In this document: piece after piece, positions 25,147-33,497 of the stretch | Position numbering within the stretch: the stretch's first letter is position 1 | Layout of the letters: the number at the start of each line of letters is the position of its first letter | NCBI GenBank assembly: GCA_016185015.1 | Contig: JACPOI010000020.1 | Location: forward strand, 372,001 to 436,000 | DNA length: 64,000 nucleotides | Direction of reading: 5' to 3' | Origin: Burkholderiales bacterium | Lineage (GTDB): Bacteria; Pseudomonadota; Gammaproteobacteria; Burkholderiales; Burkholderiaceae_C | Translations under genes and position numbers: made by a program | The notes under the pieces: model-generated | Database searches by the model: none | Told to the model about the DNA's origin: nothing | What the model saw: only the letters and a program-made list of their open reading frames with translations

Positions 25147-26427
25147 ATGAAGATGCAGAAACTTTTCGCCGCCTTGCTGATGGCGGGCCTCGCCAGCGGG
25201 GCCAGCGCCCAGTCGGGCAAGGACAACCTGTCCACACTCAAACAGATGAAGGTCGCCACCACCGACCTCAACATTCCGCTGGTGCCCCAGGAAGGGCGCA
25301 ATGCGGACGCCATACGCGCCAACCTCAAGAGCATCAAGCTGCCGCCGGGGTTCAAGATCGAGCTGTTCGCCGTGGTGCCCGACGCGCGTCACATGGCGGT
25401 GGCGCCTTCGACCAATATGCTCTTCGTGGGCACGCGCAAGACCAAGGTCTGGGCGGTGACCGACCGCAATGGCGACGGTACGGCCGACGAGGTCAAGGCC
25501 TTCGCGCCTTCGCTCAACTTCAAGGTTCCCAACGGCGTGTGCTGGACCAAGGACGGTTTCCTGATCGTCGCCGAGCACAACCGCGTGCTCAACTTCCCGG
25601 CGGCCGAATTCTTCTATGAAGGCCCGGACGTGGCCGTGATCGAGGTGGTGCCGCAGGGCAAGCTCGTGCCTGAGGAAGAGGAGTCCTACAACCACGGCGC
25701 GCGCACCTGCCGCGTCAGTGACGACGGCAAGCTCTACATCACCCTGGGCCAGCCCTACAACGTGCAGCCCAAGGAGAAGGTGGCCCTGTACGAGAAGCTG
25801 GGCATCGGCGGCATGATCCGCATGGACCCCTTCGACGGCTCCAAGCGCGAAGTGGTGGCCATGGGTGTACGCAACTCGGTGGGCATGGACATCAACCCCA
25901 AGGACAAGACGGTCTGGTTCACCGACAACCAGACCGACGGCATGGGTGACGAGATCCCGCCGGGTGAGCTCAACCGCATCACCAAGGCCGGGGGCGAGCA
26001 CTTCGGCTATCCCTTCATCCACGGCAACAACACCCAGATCGCCGGCACGGGCGCGGCGCCGGACCTCAAGGGCATGAAGGCACCGGCGGTGTGGACCAAG
26101 CCGCAGGTCGAGTTCCCCGCCCACCAGGCCCAGCTGGGCATGACCTTCTACAACGGCGGCATGTTCCCGGCCAAGTACCGCGGTGGCATCTTCGTGGCGT
26201 CGCACGGTTCCTGGAACCGCACCAAGGCCAGCGGCGCGTTGATCAACTTCGTGCCCGTGAAGGCTGACGGTACGGCCGGCGCCTCGGAGGTCTTTGCCGA
26301 AGGCTGGCTGGATGCCAATGGCATCTACAAGGGCCGCCCGGTCGACGTGGCGCCGATGAAGGACGGCTCCCTGCTGATCTCGGACGACTACGTGGGCGCG
26401 ATCTACCGCGTGACCTACAGCAACTGA
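25147..26427 (+). CDS. Glucose/sorbosone dehydrogenase family protein (putative PQQ enzyme 2)
   Basis: A 426-residue periplasmic protein with a classic signal peptide (LFAALLMAGLASGASAQ, cleaved near residue 22) and a beta-propeller. It is a clear homologue of the divergent neighbour, sharing LPPGFKIELF, GVRNSVGMDINPKDKTVWFTD, GDEIPPGELNRI, MFPAKYRGG and DGSLLISDDYVGAIYRV. The conserved SHGSWNRT is intact, unlike in its partner. The ATG at 25147 follows AAGGAGCAGGA and gives the signal peptide directly. It should oxidise a sugar, aldehyde or alcohol in the periplasm, probably with PQQ, and pass electrons to the downstream cytochrome. Confidence 0.87.
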   Translation: MKMQKLFAALLMAGLASGASAQSGKDNLSTLKQMKVATTDLNIPLVPQEGRNADAIRANLKSIKLPPGFKIELFAVVPDARHMAVAPSTNMLFVGTRKTKVWAVTDRNGDGTADEVKAFAPSLNFKVPNGVCWTKDGFLIVAEHNRVLNFPAAEFFYEGPDVAVIEVVPQGKLVPEEEESYNHGARTCRVSDDGKLYITLGQPYNVQPKEKVALYEKLGIGGMIRMDPFDGSKREVVAMGVRNSVGMDINPKDKTVWFTDNQTDGMGDEIPPGELNRITKAGGEHFGYPFIHGNNTQIAGTGAAPDLKGMKAPAVWTKPQVEFPAHQAQLGMTFYNGGMFPAKYRGGIFVASHGSWNRTKASGALINFVPVKADGTAGASEVFAEGWLDANGIYKGRPVDVAPMKDGSLLISDDYVGAIYRVTYSN

Positions 26428-26478
26428 GCGTTGCCCCTGACGCCGCGCGGGTCGGCCGCGCGGCCTCTGTGAGACCCG

Positions 26479-26509
26479 GCGGAGATCGTTACGATCTCCG
26501 CTGTTTTTT
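26479..26509 (+). terminator. Intrinsic terminator between dehydrogenase 2 and its cytochrome
   Basis: GCGGAGATCG (26479-26488) and CGATCTCCGC (26492-26501) form a perfect 10-bp stem with a 3-base loop followed by TGTTTTTT. It sits 51 bases past the dehydrogenase stop and 18 bases before the cytochrome start. Confidence 0.88.
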
Positions 26510-26526
26510 GAGCGAGGAATATTCGA

Positions 26527-26841
26527 ATGAACAAGTTCATCCTGGGAGGGATGCTGTTTGTGCTGGCGGCGGCAGCGCAGGCCGATGTGGCCGCCGGCAA
26601 GGCCAAGGCCGCCGCCGCGTGCGCCATGTGCCATGGCCCGCTGGGCCTGTCCATGCAGCCGGGCGTGCCGCACCTGGCCGGGCAGCAGGAGGTTTACCTG
26701 GCCGAGCAGCTCAAGCATTTTCGCAATGGCAAACGGGTCAACGAGGTGATGACGGTCATTGCCAAGCCCCTGAGCAACGCCGACATCGACAACCTGGCCG
26801 CGTGGTACGCGTCCCTGCAGATCCGGGTGGAAGAGAAATGA
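26527..26841 (+). CDS. Small mono-haem cytochrome c (c553-like)
   Basis: A 104-residue exported cytochrome with a signal peptide (to about residue 19, AQA) and one haem motif CAMCH (32-36). GVPHLAGQQEVYLAEQLKHF follows, as in class-I c553/c5-type proteins. The methionine in MTVIAKPLS is the likely sixth ligand. It should be a periplasmic electron carrier for the upstream dehydrogenase. Its TGA overlaps the ATG of the TonB-dependent receptor gene (26838-26841), so cytochrome and receptor are translationally coupled. Confidence 0.9.
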   Translation: MNKFILGGMLFVLAAAAQADVAAGKAKAAAACAMCHGPLGLSMQPGVPHLAGQQEVYLAEQLKHFRNGKRVNEVMTVIAKPLSNADIDNLAAWYASLQIRVEEK

Positions 26842-28943
26842 GATTGAACCAAGAACAAGACCGCCGGGTGAACCGGTTCCCTGGCGTGCGCACCACGCTG
26901 GCTTTGCTGGTGGCCGGCCTGGGCGCCGCGCCGGCCTGGGCCCAGACACTGGACGACGTGGTGATCTCGGCGTCGCGCGCGCAGCAGCGCAGCTTCGACG
27001 CGCCGGCGGCCATCGAGTCGGTCGACCGCGAGACCATTCAGGGCGCGGGCCCGCAGGTCAACCTGTCCGAGTCGCTCAACCGCGTGCCGGGCCTGACCAT
27101 CCTGAACCGGCAGAACTATGCGCAGGACCTGCAGGTGTCCATCCGCGGCTTTGGCGCGCGTTCGGCCTTCGGCATCCGCGGCATCCGCCTGCTGATCGAC
27201 GGCATCCCGGCCACCACGCCCGACGGGCAGGGGCAGGGCTCCTCGGTCAGCCTGACCTCGGCCGAGCGCATCGAGGTGCTGCGCGGTCCGCTGGCGTTGA
27301 TGTATGGCAACTCGGCCGGCGGCGTGATCCAGGCCTTCACGCGCGAAGCGCCTGAAGTACCGGAATTCGGTCTGCAGTACTACACGGGTTCCTACGAGAT
27401 GCGCCGCAGCGATTGGCAATATGCCGGTCGCATCGGCACGGTGGGCCTGGTGGCCGACTACAGCACCTTCGATACCAACGGCTTTCGCGACCACAGCACG
27501 ACCGAGCGCAAGCAGTTCAACAGCAAGCTCAGCTTCGGGCCCGACGCGAACACGCGCGTGAACCTGGTGTTCAACCAGTTCGACATGCCGCTGGCCCAGG
27601 ACCCGGTGGGCCTGACGGCGGCCCAGCTGGCGCAGGACGCCACGCAGGCCGGCACCAGCGCCCAGAGCGCGCGCCTGCGCAAGATCACCAGCCAGAGCCA
27701 GGCCGGCACCTCGCTGACGCATGCGCTGGATGCCAACCGCTCGGTTACAGCGCGCCTGTATTACGGCAAGCGCGACAACCTGCAGTACCTGCCCACCAAC
27801 TGGGTGGGCCTGAACCGCGACTACTACGGTGCCGGTCTGCAGTACAACGCGCAGGCGCGCTGGGGCAGCCGCCCGGTGAACTGGGTGGCGGGTTACGAGT
27901 ACGACTATTCCAAGGAGCGGCGTCAGTCCGGCGGCGTGAGCGGCGGCGAGAAATCCGGCGCGCTGACGCGCAACGAGGACAACAGCGCGCAGAACAGCGA
28001 CGCCTTCGTCCAGGGCACGGTGCTGGCGGCCGATCGCCTGTCGGCCACGGCCGGTTTGCGCGCGAGTTCGGTGCGCATCGCCAGCGAGGACTACTTCCTG
28101 GGCAATGGCAACGGCTCGGGCGACGTGAGCTACAGCGCGGCCAACCCGGTGCTGGGCCTGACCTGGCACACGCTGGACACGCTGAACCTCTACGCCAACT
28201 ACGGCCGCGGTTTCGAGACGCCCACGCTGGTGGAGGTGGCCTACACCGGCACCGGCGCGCCGAACTTCAACCCCAACATCAACGCAGCGCGCAGCCAGCA
28301 CTACGAGCTGGGTGCGAAGTGGGCGCCTGAGGCGCGTTCGCGCGTGGACTTCACGCTCTACCAGATCGACACCACGGACGAGATCGTGGTGGCGGTGAGC
28401 AGTGGCGGCAGCACGGCCTACAAGAACGCACCCGGCACCCGGCGCACGGGCTGGGAGCTGGCGGGGCGCACCCTGCTGAGCCCGAACTGGCGGGCCATGC
28501 TGTCGGCATCGGCGATCGAGGCGCAGTTCTCGGAGACCTTCGTCACCAACAACGTGACCGTGAATGCCGGCAACCGCCTGCCGGGCATCCCGCAGCATTT
28601 CCTCTTCACCGAACTGCTGTGGTCCGCGCAGTCCCTGGACAACGCGGGGCGCAAGCCGGGGCTGGGCACGCAGGCCGGCGCGGAGGTGGTGAGTGCCGGC
28701 AAGCTCTACGCCAACGACAGCAACTCCGCTTCGGCCGAGGGCTACACCACGCTCAACCTCAAGGCCAGCCACGGCTGGCCGGTGGTCGGCAAGGGCAGCC
28801 TGACGGCCTATGGGCGCCTGGACAACGTGACGGACCAGCGCTACGTGGGGTCGGTCATCGTGAACCAGGCGGCCAGCCAGTTCTACGAGCCGGCACCCGG
28901 TTTCAACTGGACACTGGGGGTGCGCCTGAGCGTGCCGCTTTAA
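26838..28943 (+). CDS. pqqU: TonB-dependent outer-membrane receptor, PqqU (YncD)-like
   Basis: A 701-residue TonB-dependent receptor with a signal peptide (to about residue 36), a plug domain and a 22-strand-type barrel. It resembles E. coli PqqU/YncD over its whole length. Shared-looking segments include NLSESLNRVPGL, NRQNYAQDLQVSIRGFG, IRGIRLLIDGIPATTPDGQG, YGRGFETPTLVE, DEIVVAVSSGGSTAYKNA and YVGSVIVNQAASQFYEPAPG. PqqU takes up the quinone cofactor PQQ (established). Its ATG overlaps the cytochrome stop, tying it to two putative quinoprotein dehydrogenases. The PQQ role is inferred from memory-based similarity plus context. The stop codon overlaps the convergent Crp/Fnr gene by 4 bases. 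Confidence 0.85.
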   Translation: MRLNQEQDRRVNRFPGVRTTLALLVAGLGAAPAWAQTLDDVVISASRAQQRSFDAPAAIESVDRETIQGAGPQVNLSESLNRVPGLTILNRQNYAQDLQVSIRGFGARSAFGIRGIRLLIDGIPATTPDGQGQGSSVSLTSAERIEVLRGPLALMYGNSAGGVIQAFTREAPEVPEFGLQYYTGSYEMRRSDWQYAGRIGTVGLVADYSTFDTNGFRDHSTTERKQFNSKLSFGPDANTRVNLVFNQFDMPLAQDPVGLTAAQLAQDATQAGTSAQSARLRKITSQSQAGTSLTHALDANRSVTARLYYGKRDNLQYLPTNWVGLNRDYYGAGLQYNAQARWGSRPVNWVAGYEYDYSKERRQSGGVSGGEKSGALTRNEDNSAQNSDAFVQGTVLAADRLSATAGLRASSVRIASEDYFLGNGNGSGDVSYSAANPVLGLTWHTLDTLNLYANYGRGFETPTLVEVAYTGTGAPNFNPNINAARSQHYELGAKWAPEARSRVDFTLYQIDTTDEIVVAVSSGGSTAYKNAPGTRRTGWELAGRTLLSPNWRAMLSASAIEAQFSETFVTNNVTVNAGNRLPGIPQHFLFTELLWSAQSLDNAGRKPGLGTQAGAEVVSAGKLYANDSNSASAEGYTTLNLKASHGWPVVGKGSLTAYGRLDNVTDQRYVGSVIVNQAASQFYEPAPGFNWTLGVRLSVPL

Positions 28944-29650
28944 CCCTGGCGCTGCGTGCGCAGGCCTTCGAGGTCGAGCACGCGCAGGCCGCCGTATTCG
29001 ATGCGGATCAGGCCGCGCTCCTGCAGATTGGCCAGGGCCTCGTTGACGCGCTGGCGTGACAGGCCCACCAGGTAGGCCAGTTCCTGCTGCGTGATGCGCA
29101 GCACCTCGCCCACGCCGGGGTAGAGCACGGGGTTGAAGAGGGCGGCCAGGCTGCGCGCCACGCGCAGGTCGGGGTTGTTCATGCGGTCGATCTCGCGCGC
29201 CGCGATGAACTGGCCCAGGCGTTCGTTGAGCTGGTTCATGACGAAGCGGTTGAAGCCGATGGACTGGTCCAGCAGGCGGTGGAAGCTGTCCACCGACAGG
29301 CCGGCCACCAGACTCTTGCGCAGGGTCTGCACGTTGTAGCGGTAGCTCTCGCGCTTGAGCACCGTGCCTTCACCGAACCAGCCGCCGGGCGGCAGGCCGG
29401 CGAAGGTCATGGCCTGGCCCTCGGCGTTTTCGCTGCTCATCTTGAGCAGGCCGTCGACCACGCCGAACCAGTAGGTCACCGGGCGGCCGATGCGGCAGAC
29501 CAGGTCGCCGGGTTGGGCCTCGCTGATCTGCAGCTCGGGCACGGCGATGGCGTATTCCTCGGGCGTGAGCCGGCTCAGCCAGGGGATGCCGGCGAGTTCG
29601 GCTGGGGTGGGGGCGCGTCGGCGCTGGTGCAGGCTGGGTTCTGTGCTCAT
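28940..29650 (-). CDS. Crp/Fnr-family transcriptional regulator
   Basis: A 236-residue regulator with a cyclic-nucleotide-binding-type jelly roll (about 38-140, including GGWFGEG at 89-95), a dimerisation helix and a winged helix-turn-helix at 184-212 (LRITQQELAYLVGLSRQRVNEAL). It has a single cysteine, so it cannot hold an FNR-type iron-sulfur cluster. The cAMP-contact pattern of Crp is also not evident, so the effector is unknown. It is divergent from the acyl-CoA synthetase gene, with a CTAGGGTCTACCCT palindrome between, and convergent with pqqU (4-base overlap). It probably controls the synthetase/importer cluster and perhaps itself. Confidence 0.88.
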   Translation of the reverse strand: MSTEPSLHQRRRAPTPAELAGIPWLSRLTPEEYAIAVPELQISEAQPGDLVCRIGRPVTYWFGVVDGLLKMSSENAEGQAMTFAGLPPGGWFGEGTVLKRESYRYNVQTLRKSLVAGLSVDSFHRLLDQSIGFNRFVMNQLNERLGQFIAAREIDRMNNPDLRVARSLAALFNPVLYPGVGEVLRITQQELAYLVGLSRQRVNEALANLQERGLIRIEYGGLRVLDLEGLRTQRQG

Positions 29651-29682
29651 GGTCGGATCAGGTCAGGGCGGGAAAATACCAC

Positions 29683-29697
29683 CTAGGGTCTACCCTG
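29683..29697. promoter_or_regulatory. Operator-like CTAGGGTCTACCCTG palindrome
   Basis: AGGGT and ACCCT arms lie close together in the 144-bp divergent region between the Crp/Fnr-type regulator (start 29650) and the acyl-CoA synthetase (start 29795). Its position makes it a candidate site for the adjacent regulator. Related CCCTAG/CTAGGGT sites occur at 16423, 24920 and 25029. Confidence 0.45.
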
Positions 29698-29794
29698 AAT
29701 TGTCGTCGCAATGACAACATAACGTCAAATCACTCCCTACCATGACTGCAAGCAAGGCCCGGTGTGGCCAATGGCGAGTTGACAAGGAAACGGG

Positions 29795-31744
29795 ATGCAG
29801 ACGACTTTTCCTCGACTTCTGATGCAGCATGCGGCGCAGCGGCCCCAGGCCCCCGCCATGCGTGAGAAGGAATACGGCATCTGGCAGACCTGGAGCTGGG
29901 CCCGCGCGGCCGAGGACGTGCGCCTCATGAGCTGTGGCCTGGCGGCGCTGGGGTTCCAGCCCGGGCAGAACCTGGCCATCATCGGCGACAACCGGCCGCA
30001 CCTGTACCAGGCCTTCATCGCGGCGCAAAGCCTGCGCGGCGTGCCCGTGCCCATGTACCAGGACGCGATTGCCAGCGAGATGGCCTTCGTGCTGCAGGAC
30101 GCCGAGATCCGCTTTGCCTTCGCCGAGAACCAGGAGCAGGTCGACAAGCTGCTGGAGCTGCGCGAGAGCCTCAAGGACGTGGACGGCAGCCTGCTGCAGC
30201 ACATCGTCTTTGACGACCCGCGCGGCCTGCGCAATTACCAGCACGAGGGGCTGATCAGCATCGAGCGCCTGTTCGAGCTGGGGCGCCAGCACGAGCAGCA
30301 GCACCCGGACTTCTATGCGAAGTCGGTCGAGCTGGGCCAGCCTGGCGACGTGTCGGTCATTCTCTACACCTCGGGCACGACGGGCCGACCCAAGGGCGTG
30401 TGCCAGACGCATGCCAGCTTCATTGCCGCCGCGCAGGGCGGGGTGCAGGTGGACGGCCTGGTGCCCGAGGACAACATCATTTCCTACCTGCCACCGGCCT
30501 GGGTGGGGGACCACCTCTTCTCCATTGCCCAGTGGCTGGTGGCGGGTTTCACCACCAACTGTCCCGAGTCGGCCGAGACGGTGAGCATCGACCTGCGCGA
30601 GATCGGGCCGAGTTATTACTTCGCGCCGCCGCGGGTGTTCGAGAGCATGCTGACCTCGGTCTCCATCCGCATGGAGGACGCGGCGGCCCCGAAGCGCTGG
30701 CTCTACAAGCAGTTCATGGCCGTGGCACGGCGCTGCGGCGCCGAGATCCTGGACGGGCACAGCGTGGCCTTCACGGACCGCCTGCTCTATGCGCTGGGCA
30801 ATGTGCTGGTCTACGGGCCGCTGCGCAACGTGCTGGGCCTGAGCCGCATCCGCGTGGCCTACACCGCGGGCGCGGCCATCGGGCCGGACCTGTTCCGCTT
30901 CTACCGCTCCATCGGCATCAACCTCAAGCAGCTCTATGGCCAGACCGAGACCTGCGCCTATGTCTGCATCCAGAAGAACGGCCGCGTCAAGCTCAACAGC
31001 GTGGGCGAGGCCGCGCCGGGCATTGAAATCAAGATTGCCGACAGCGGCGAGGTGCTGGTGCGCGGCGTGTCCGTACTCAAGGAGTACTACAAGCGCCCCG
31101 ATGCCACTGCCGAGGTGATGGATGCCGAGGGTTATTTCCACACCGGCGACGCCGGCGTGATCGACCCCGACGGCCACCTGATCATCATCGACCGGGCCAA
31201 GGACGTGGGCAAGATGGCCAGCGGTGCCATCTTTGCGCCCAACTACATCGAGAACAAGCTCAAGTTCTTCCCGCAGATCAAGGAGGCAGTGGTCTTCGGC
31301 CATGGTCGTGACCAAGTCTGTGCCTTCATCAACATCGATTTCGAGGCCGTGGGCAACTGGGCCGAGCGCCAGAGCCTTCCCTACAGCGGTTATGTGGACC
31401 TGGCGAGCAAGCCGGCGGTGCTGGACATGCTGGCTGGGTGCGTGCAGCAGGTCAACGCCGACCTGGCCGCCGAGGCCGGCATGGCCGACACGCAGATCGC
31501 GCGCTTCCTGGTGCTGCACAAGGAGCTGGACCCCGATGACGACGAGTTGACCCGCACGCGCAAGGTGCGCCGCGGTTTCATCGGCGACAAATACGCCGTG
31601 CTGATCGAGGCCCTGTACGAGGGGCGCAGCGAGCAGTTCATCGAAACGCAGGTGAAGTTCGAGGACGGCCGCAGCGGCACCGTCTCGGCCACGCTGCCCA
31701 TCCGTGACGCCAAACGCTACCCGGGCGTGGCCAAGGCCGCCTGA
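29795..31744 (+). CDS. AMP-forming acyl-CoA synthetase (long-chain type)
   Basis: A 649-residue member of the adenylate-forming superfamily. The P-loop is YTSGTTGRPKG (191-201), and LKQLYGQTETCAYVC, GYFHTGDAGVIDPDGHL and the catalytic-region IIDRAKDVGKMASGAIFAPNYIENKL follow. The length and AMP-site context fit long-chain/FACS15-type enzymes. It activates a carboxylic acid to its CoA thioester in the cytoplasm. It opens a co-directional cluster with a complete HAAT-type ABC importer and ends 16 bases before livG. This suggests that the imported solute is the acid it activates. Confidence 0.9.
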   Translation: MQTTFPRLLMQHAAQRPQAPAMREKEYGIWQTWSWARAAEDVRLMSCGLAALGFQPGQNLAIIGDNRPHLYQAFIAAQSLRGVPVPMYQDAIASEMAFVLQDAEIRFAFAENQEQVDKLLELRESLKDVDGSLLQHIVFDDPRGLRNYQHEGLISIERLFELGRQHEQQHPDFYAKSVELGQPGDVSVILYTSGTTGRPKGVCQTHASFIAAAQGGVQVDGLVPEDNIISYLPPAWVGDHLFSIAQWLVAGFTTNCPESAETVSIDLREIGPSYYFAPPRVFESMLTSVSIRMEDAAAPKRWLYKQFMAVARRCGAEILDGHSVAFTDRLLYALGNVLVYGPLRNVLGLSRIRVAYTAGAAIGPDLFRFYRSIGINLKQLYGQTETCAYVCIQKNGRVKLNSVGEAAPGIEIKIADSGEVLVRGVSVLKEYYKRPDATAEVMDAEGYFHTGDAGVIDPDGHLIIIDRAKDVGKMASGAIFAPNYIENKLKFFPQIKEAVVFGHGRDQVCAFINIDFEAVGNWAERQSLPYSGYVDLASKPAVLDMLAGCVQQVNADLAAEAGMADTQIARFLVLHKELDPDDDELTRTRKVRRGFIGDKYAVLIEALYEGRSEQFIETQVKFEDGRSGTVSATLPIRDAKRYPGVAKAA

Positions 31745-31760
31745 GAAGAGTGAAGATCAA

Positions 31761-32546
31761 ATGACGCAAAGAAAATTGGGCGACGTGATCCTGGATGTGA
31801 AGAACATCTCGCTGGCCTTCGGCGGCGTGAAAGCGCTGACCGACATCTCCTTCGACGTGCGCGAGCATGAGATCCGCGCCATCATCGGCCCCAATGGCGC
31901 GGGCAAGAGCTCCATGCTCAACTGCATCAACGGCGTGTACACGCCGCAGCACGGCACCATCACCTTCCGTGGCCAGACCTTCGACCACATGAACAGCCGC
32001 CAGGTGGCGGAGATGGGCGTGGCGCGCACCTTCCAGAACCTGGCCCTGTTCAAGGGCATGAGCGTGCTGGACAACATCATGTCCGGGCGCAACCTGAAGA
32101 TCAAAAGCAACATCCTGCTGCAGGCGCTGCGTTTCGGCCCGGCCGAGCGCGAGGAGATCCGCCACCGCGAGTTCGTCGAGAAGATCATCGACTTCCTCGA
32201 AATCCAGGCGCACCGCAAGACGCCCGTGGGCCAGCTGCCTTACGGCCTGCAAAAGCGCGTGGACCTGGGCCGCGCCCTGGCCATGGAGCCGCAGGTGCTG
32301 CTGCTGGACGAGCCCATGGCCGGCATGAACGTGGAAGAGAAGCAGGACATGTGCCGTTTCGTGCTCGACATCAACGACGAGTTCGGTACCACCGTGGTGC
32401 TGATCGAGCACGACATGGGCGTGGTGATGGACATCAGCGACCGTGTGGTGGTGCTGGACTACGGCAAGAAGATCGGCGACGGCACGCCCGACGCCGTGCG
32501 CAACAACGAGGAAGTGATCCGGGCCTATCTGGGCACGGAGCACTGA
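31761..32546 (+). CDS. livG: LivG-type ABC ATPase (importer 2)
   Basis: A 261-residue ATPase. Walker A is GPNGAGKSS, Walker B VLLLDEP, and the H-loop LIEHDM. The signature reads LPYGLQKRVDLGRAL, with Pro in place of the usual Ser, a variant within the LivG group. The ATG at 31761 follows the synthetase stop by 16 bases; an in-frame ATG inside the synthetase (31704) is rejected. It drives import with LivF, whose gene lies after the receptor gene at the far end of the cluster. Confidence 0.92.
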   Translation: MTQRKLGDVILDVKNISLAFGGVKALTDISFDVREHEIRAIIGPNGAGKSSMLNCINGVYTPQHGTITFRGQTFDHMNSRQVAEMGVARTFQNLALFKGMSVLDNIMSGRNLKIKSNILLQALRFGPAEREEIRHREFVEKIIDFLEIQAHRKTPVGQLPYGLQKRVDLGRALAMEPQVLLLDEPMAGMNVEEKQDMCRFVLDINDEFGTTVVLIEHDMGVVMDISDRVVVLDYGKKIGDGTPDAVRNNEEVIRAYLGTEH

Positions 32547-32555
32547 GGAATCACC

Positions 32556-33485
32556 ATGGCTTTTTTCCTTGAAACTTTGTTGAACGGCCTGATGGCCGGC
32601 ATGTTGTATTCGCTGGTGGCGCTGGGCTTTGTGCTGATCTTCAAGGCCTCGGGTGTGTTCAACTTCGCGCAGGGCGCCATGGTGTTGTTCGCGGCCCTGG
32701 CGATGGCGCGGTTTGCCGAATGGATTCCGCAGTGGACTGGCATCGACAGCCTCTGGCTGGCCAATACGGTGGCTTTCGTGCTGGCCGGTGCCGTCATGTT
32801 CGTGGTGGCCTGGGTGATCGAGCGCCTGGTGCTGCGCCACCTGGTCAACCAGGAAGGTGCCACGCTGCTGATGGCCACGCTGGGCATCACCTACTTCATG
32901 GAAGGCCTGGGCCAGACGATCTTCGGCAGCGACATCTACAAGATCGACATCGGCATGCCCAAGGACCCGATCTTTGCCTTCGACACGGTGTTCGAGGGCG
33001 GCATCCTGATCAACCAGGAAGACCTGATCGCCGCGGCCATCGCCGCCGTGCTGGTGGCGGGGCTGGCGCTGTTCTTCCAGAAGACCGCCACCGGGCGCGC
33101 GCTGCGCGCCGTGGCCGATGACCACCAGGCCGCGCAGTCCATCGGCATTCCGCTCAACCGCATCTGGTTCATCGTCTGGTGCCTGGCCGGTGTGGTGGCC
33201 CTGGTGGCCGGGATGATCTGGGGCAGCAAGCTGGGGGTGCAGTTCTCGCTGGCCACCGTCGCCTTGCGCGCGCTGCCCGTGATCATCCTGGGGGGGCTGA
33301 CCTCGGTGCCCGGCGCCATCATCGGCGGCCTGATCATCGGCGTGGGCGAAAAGCTGTCCGAGGTCTACCTTGGCCCCTTTGTGGGTGGCGGCATCGAGAT
33401 CTGGTTTGCCTACGTGCTGGCGCTGGTCTTTCTTCTCTTTCGCCCGCAAGGTCTCTTCGGCGAAAAAATCATCGACCGCGTGTGA
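32556..33485 (+). CDS. livH: LivH-type ABC permease (importer 2)
   Basis: A 309-residue permease with about eight membrane helices. LNGLMAGMLYSLVALGFVLI (9-28), SGVFNFAQGAMVLF and LGGLTSVPGAIIGGLIIG are LivH hallmarks. It forms the translocation path together with LivM encoded 12 bases downstream, and begins 9 bases after livG. Its C-terminus (RPQGLFGEKIIDRV) is typical. Confidence 0.91.
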   Translation: MAFFLETLLNGLMAGMLYSLVALGFVLIFKASGVFNFAQGAMVLFAALAMARFAEWIPQWTGIDSLWLANTVAFVLAGAVMFVVAWVIERLVLRHLVNQEGATLLMATLGITYFMEGLGQTIFGSDIYKIDIGMPKDPIFAFDTVFEGGILINQEDLIAAAIAAVLVAGLALFFQKTATGRALRAVADDHQAAQSIGIPLNRIWFIVWCLAGVVALVAGMIWGSKLGVQFSLATVALRALPVIILGGLTSVPGAIIGGLIIGVGEKLSEVYLGPFVGGGIEIWFAYVLALVFLLFRPQGLFGEKIIDRV

Positions 33486-33497
33486 GGAACTGACACC

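Noticed and set aside
28940-29650. FNR-type oxygen sensor assignment for the Crp/Fnr-family protein, as the partner of the 2602 box
   Set aside because: It lacks the cysteine set needed for an iron-sulfur cluster, so it is unlikely to recognise oxygen that way; the Anr/FNR protein must be encoded elsewhere.
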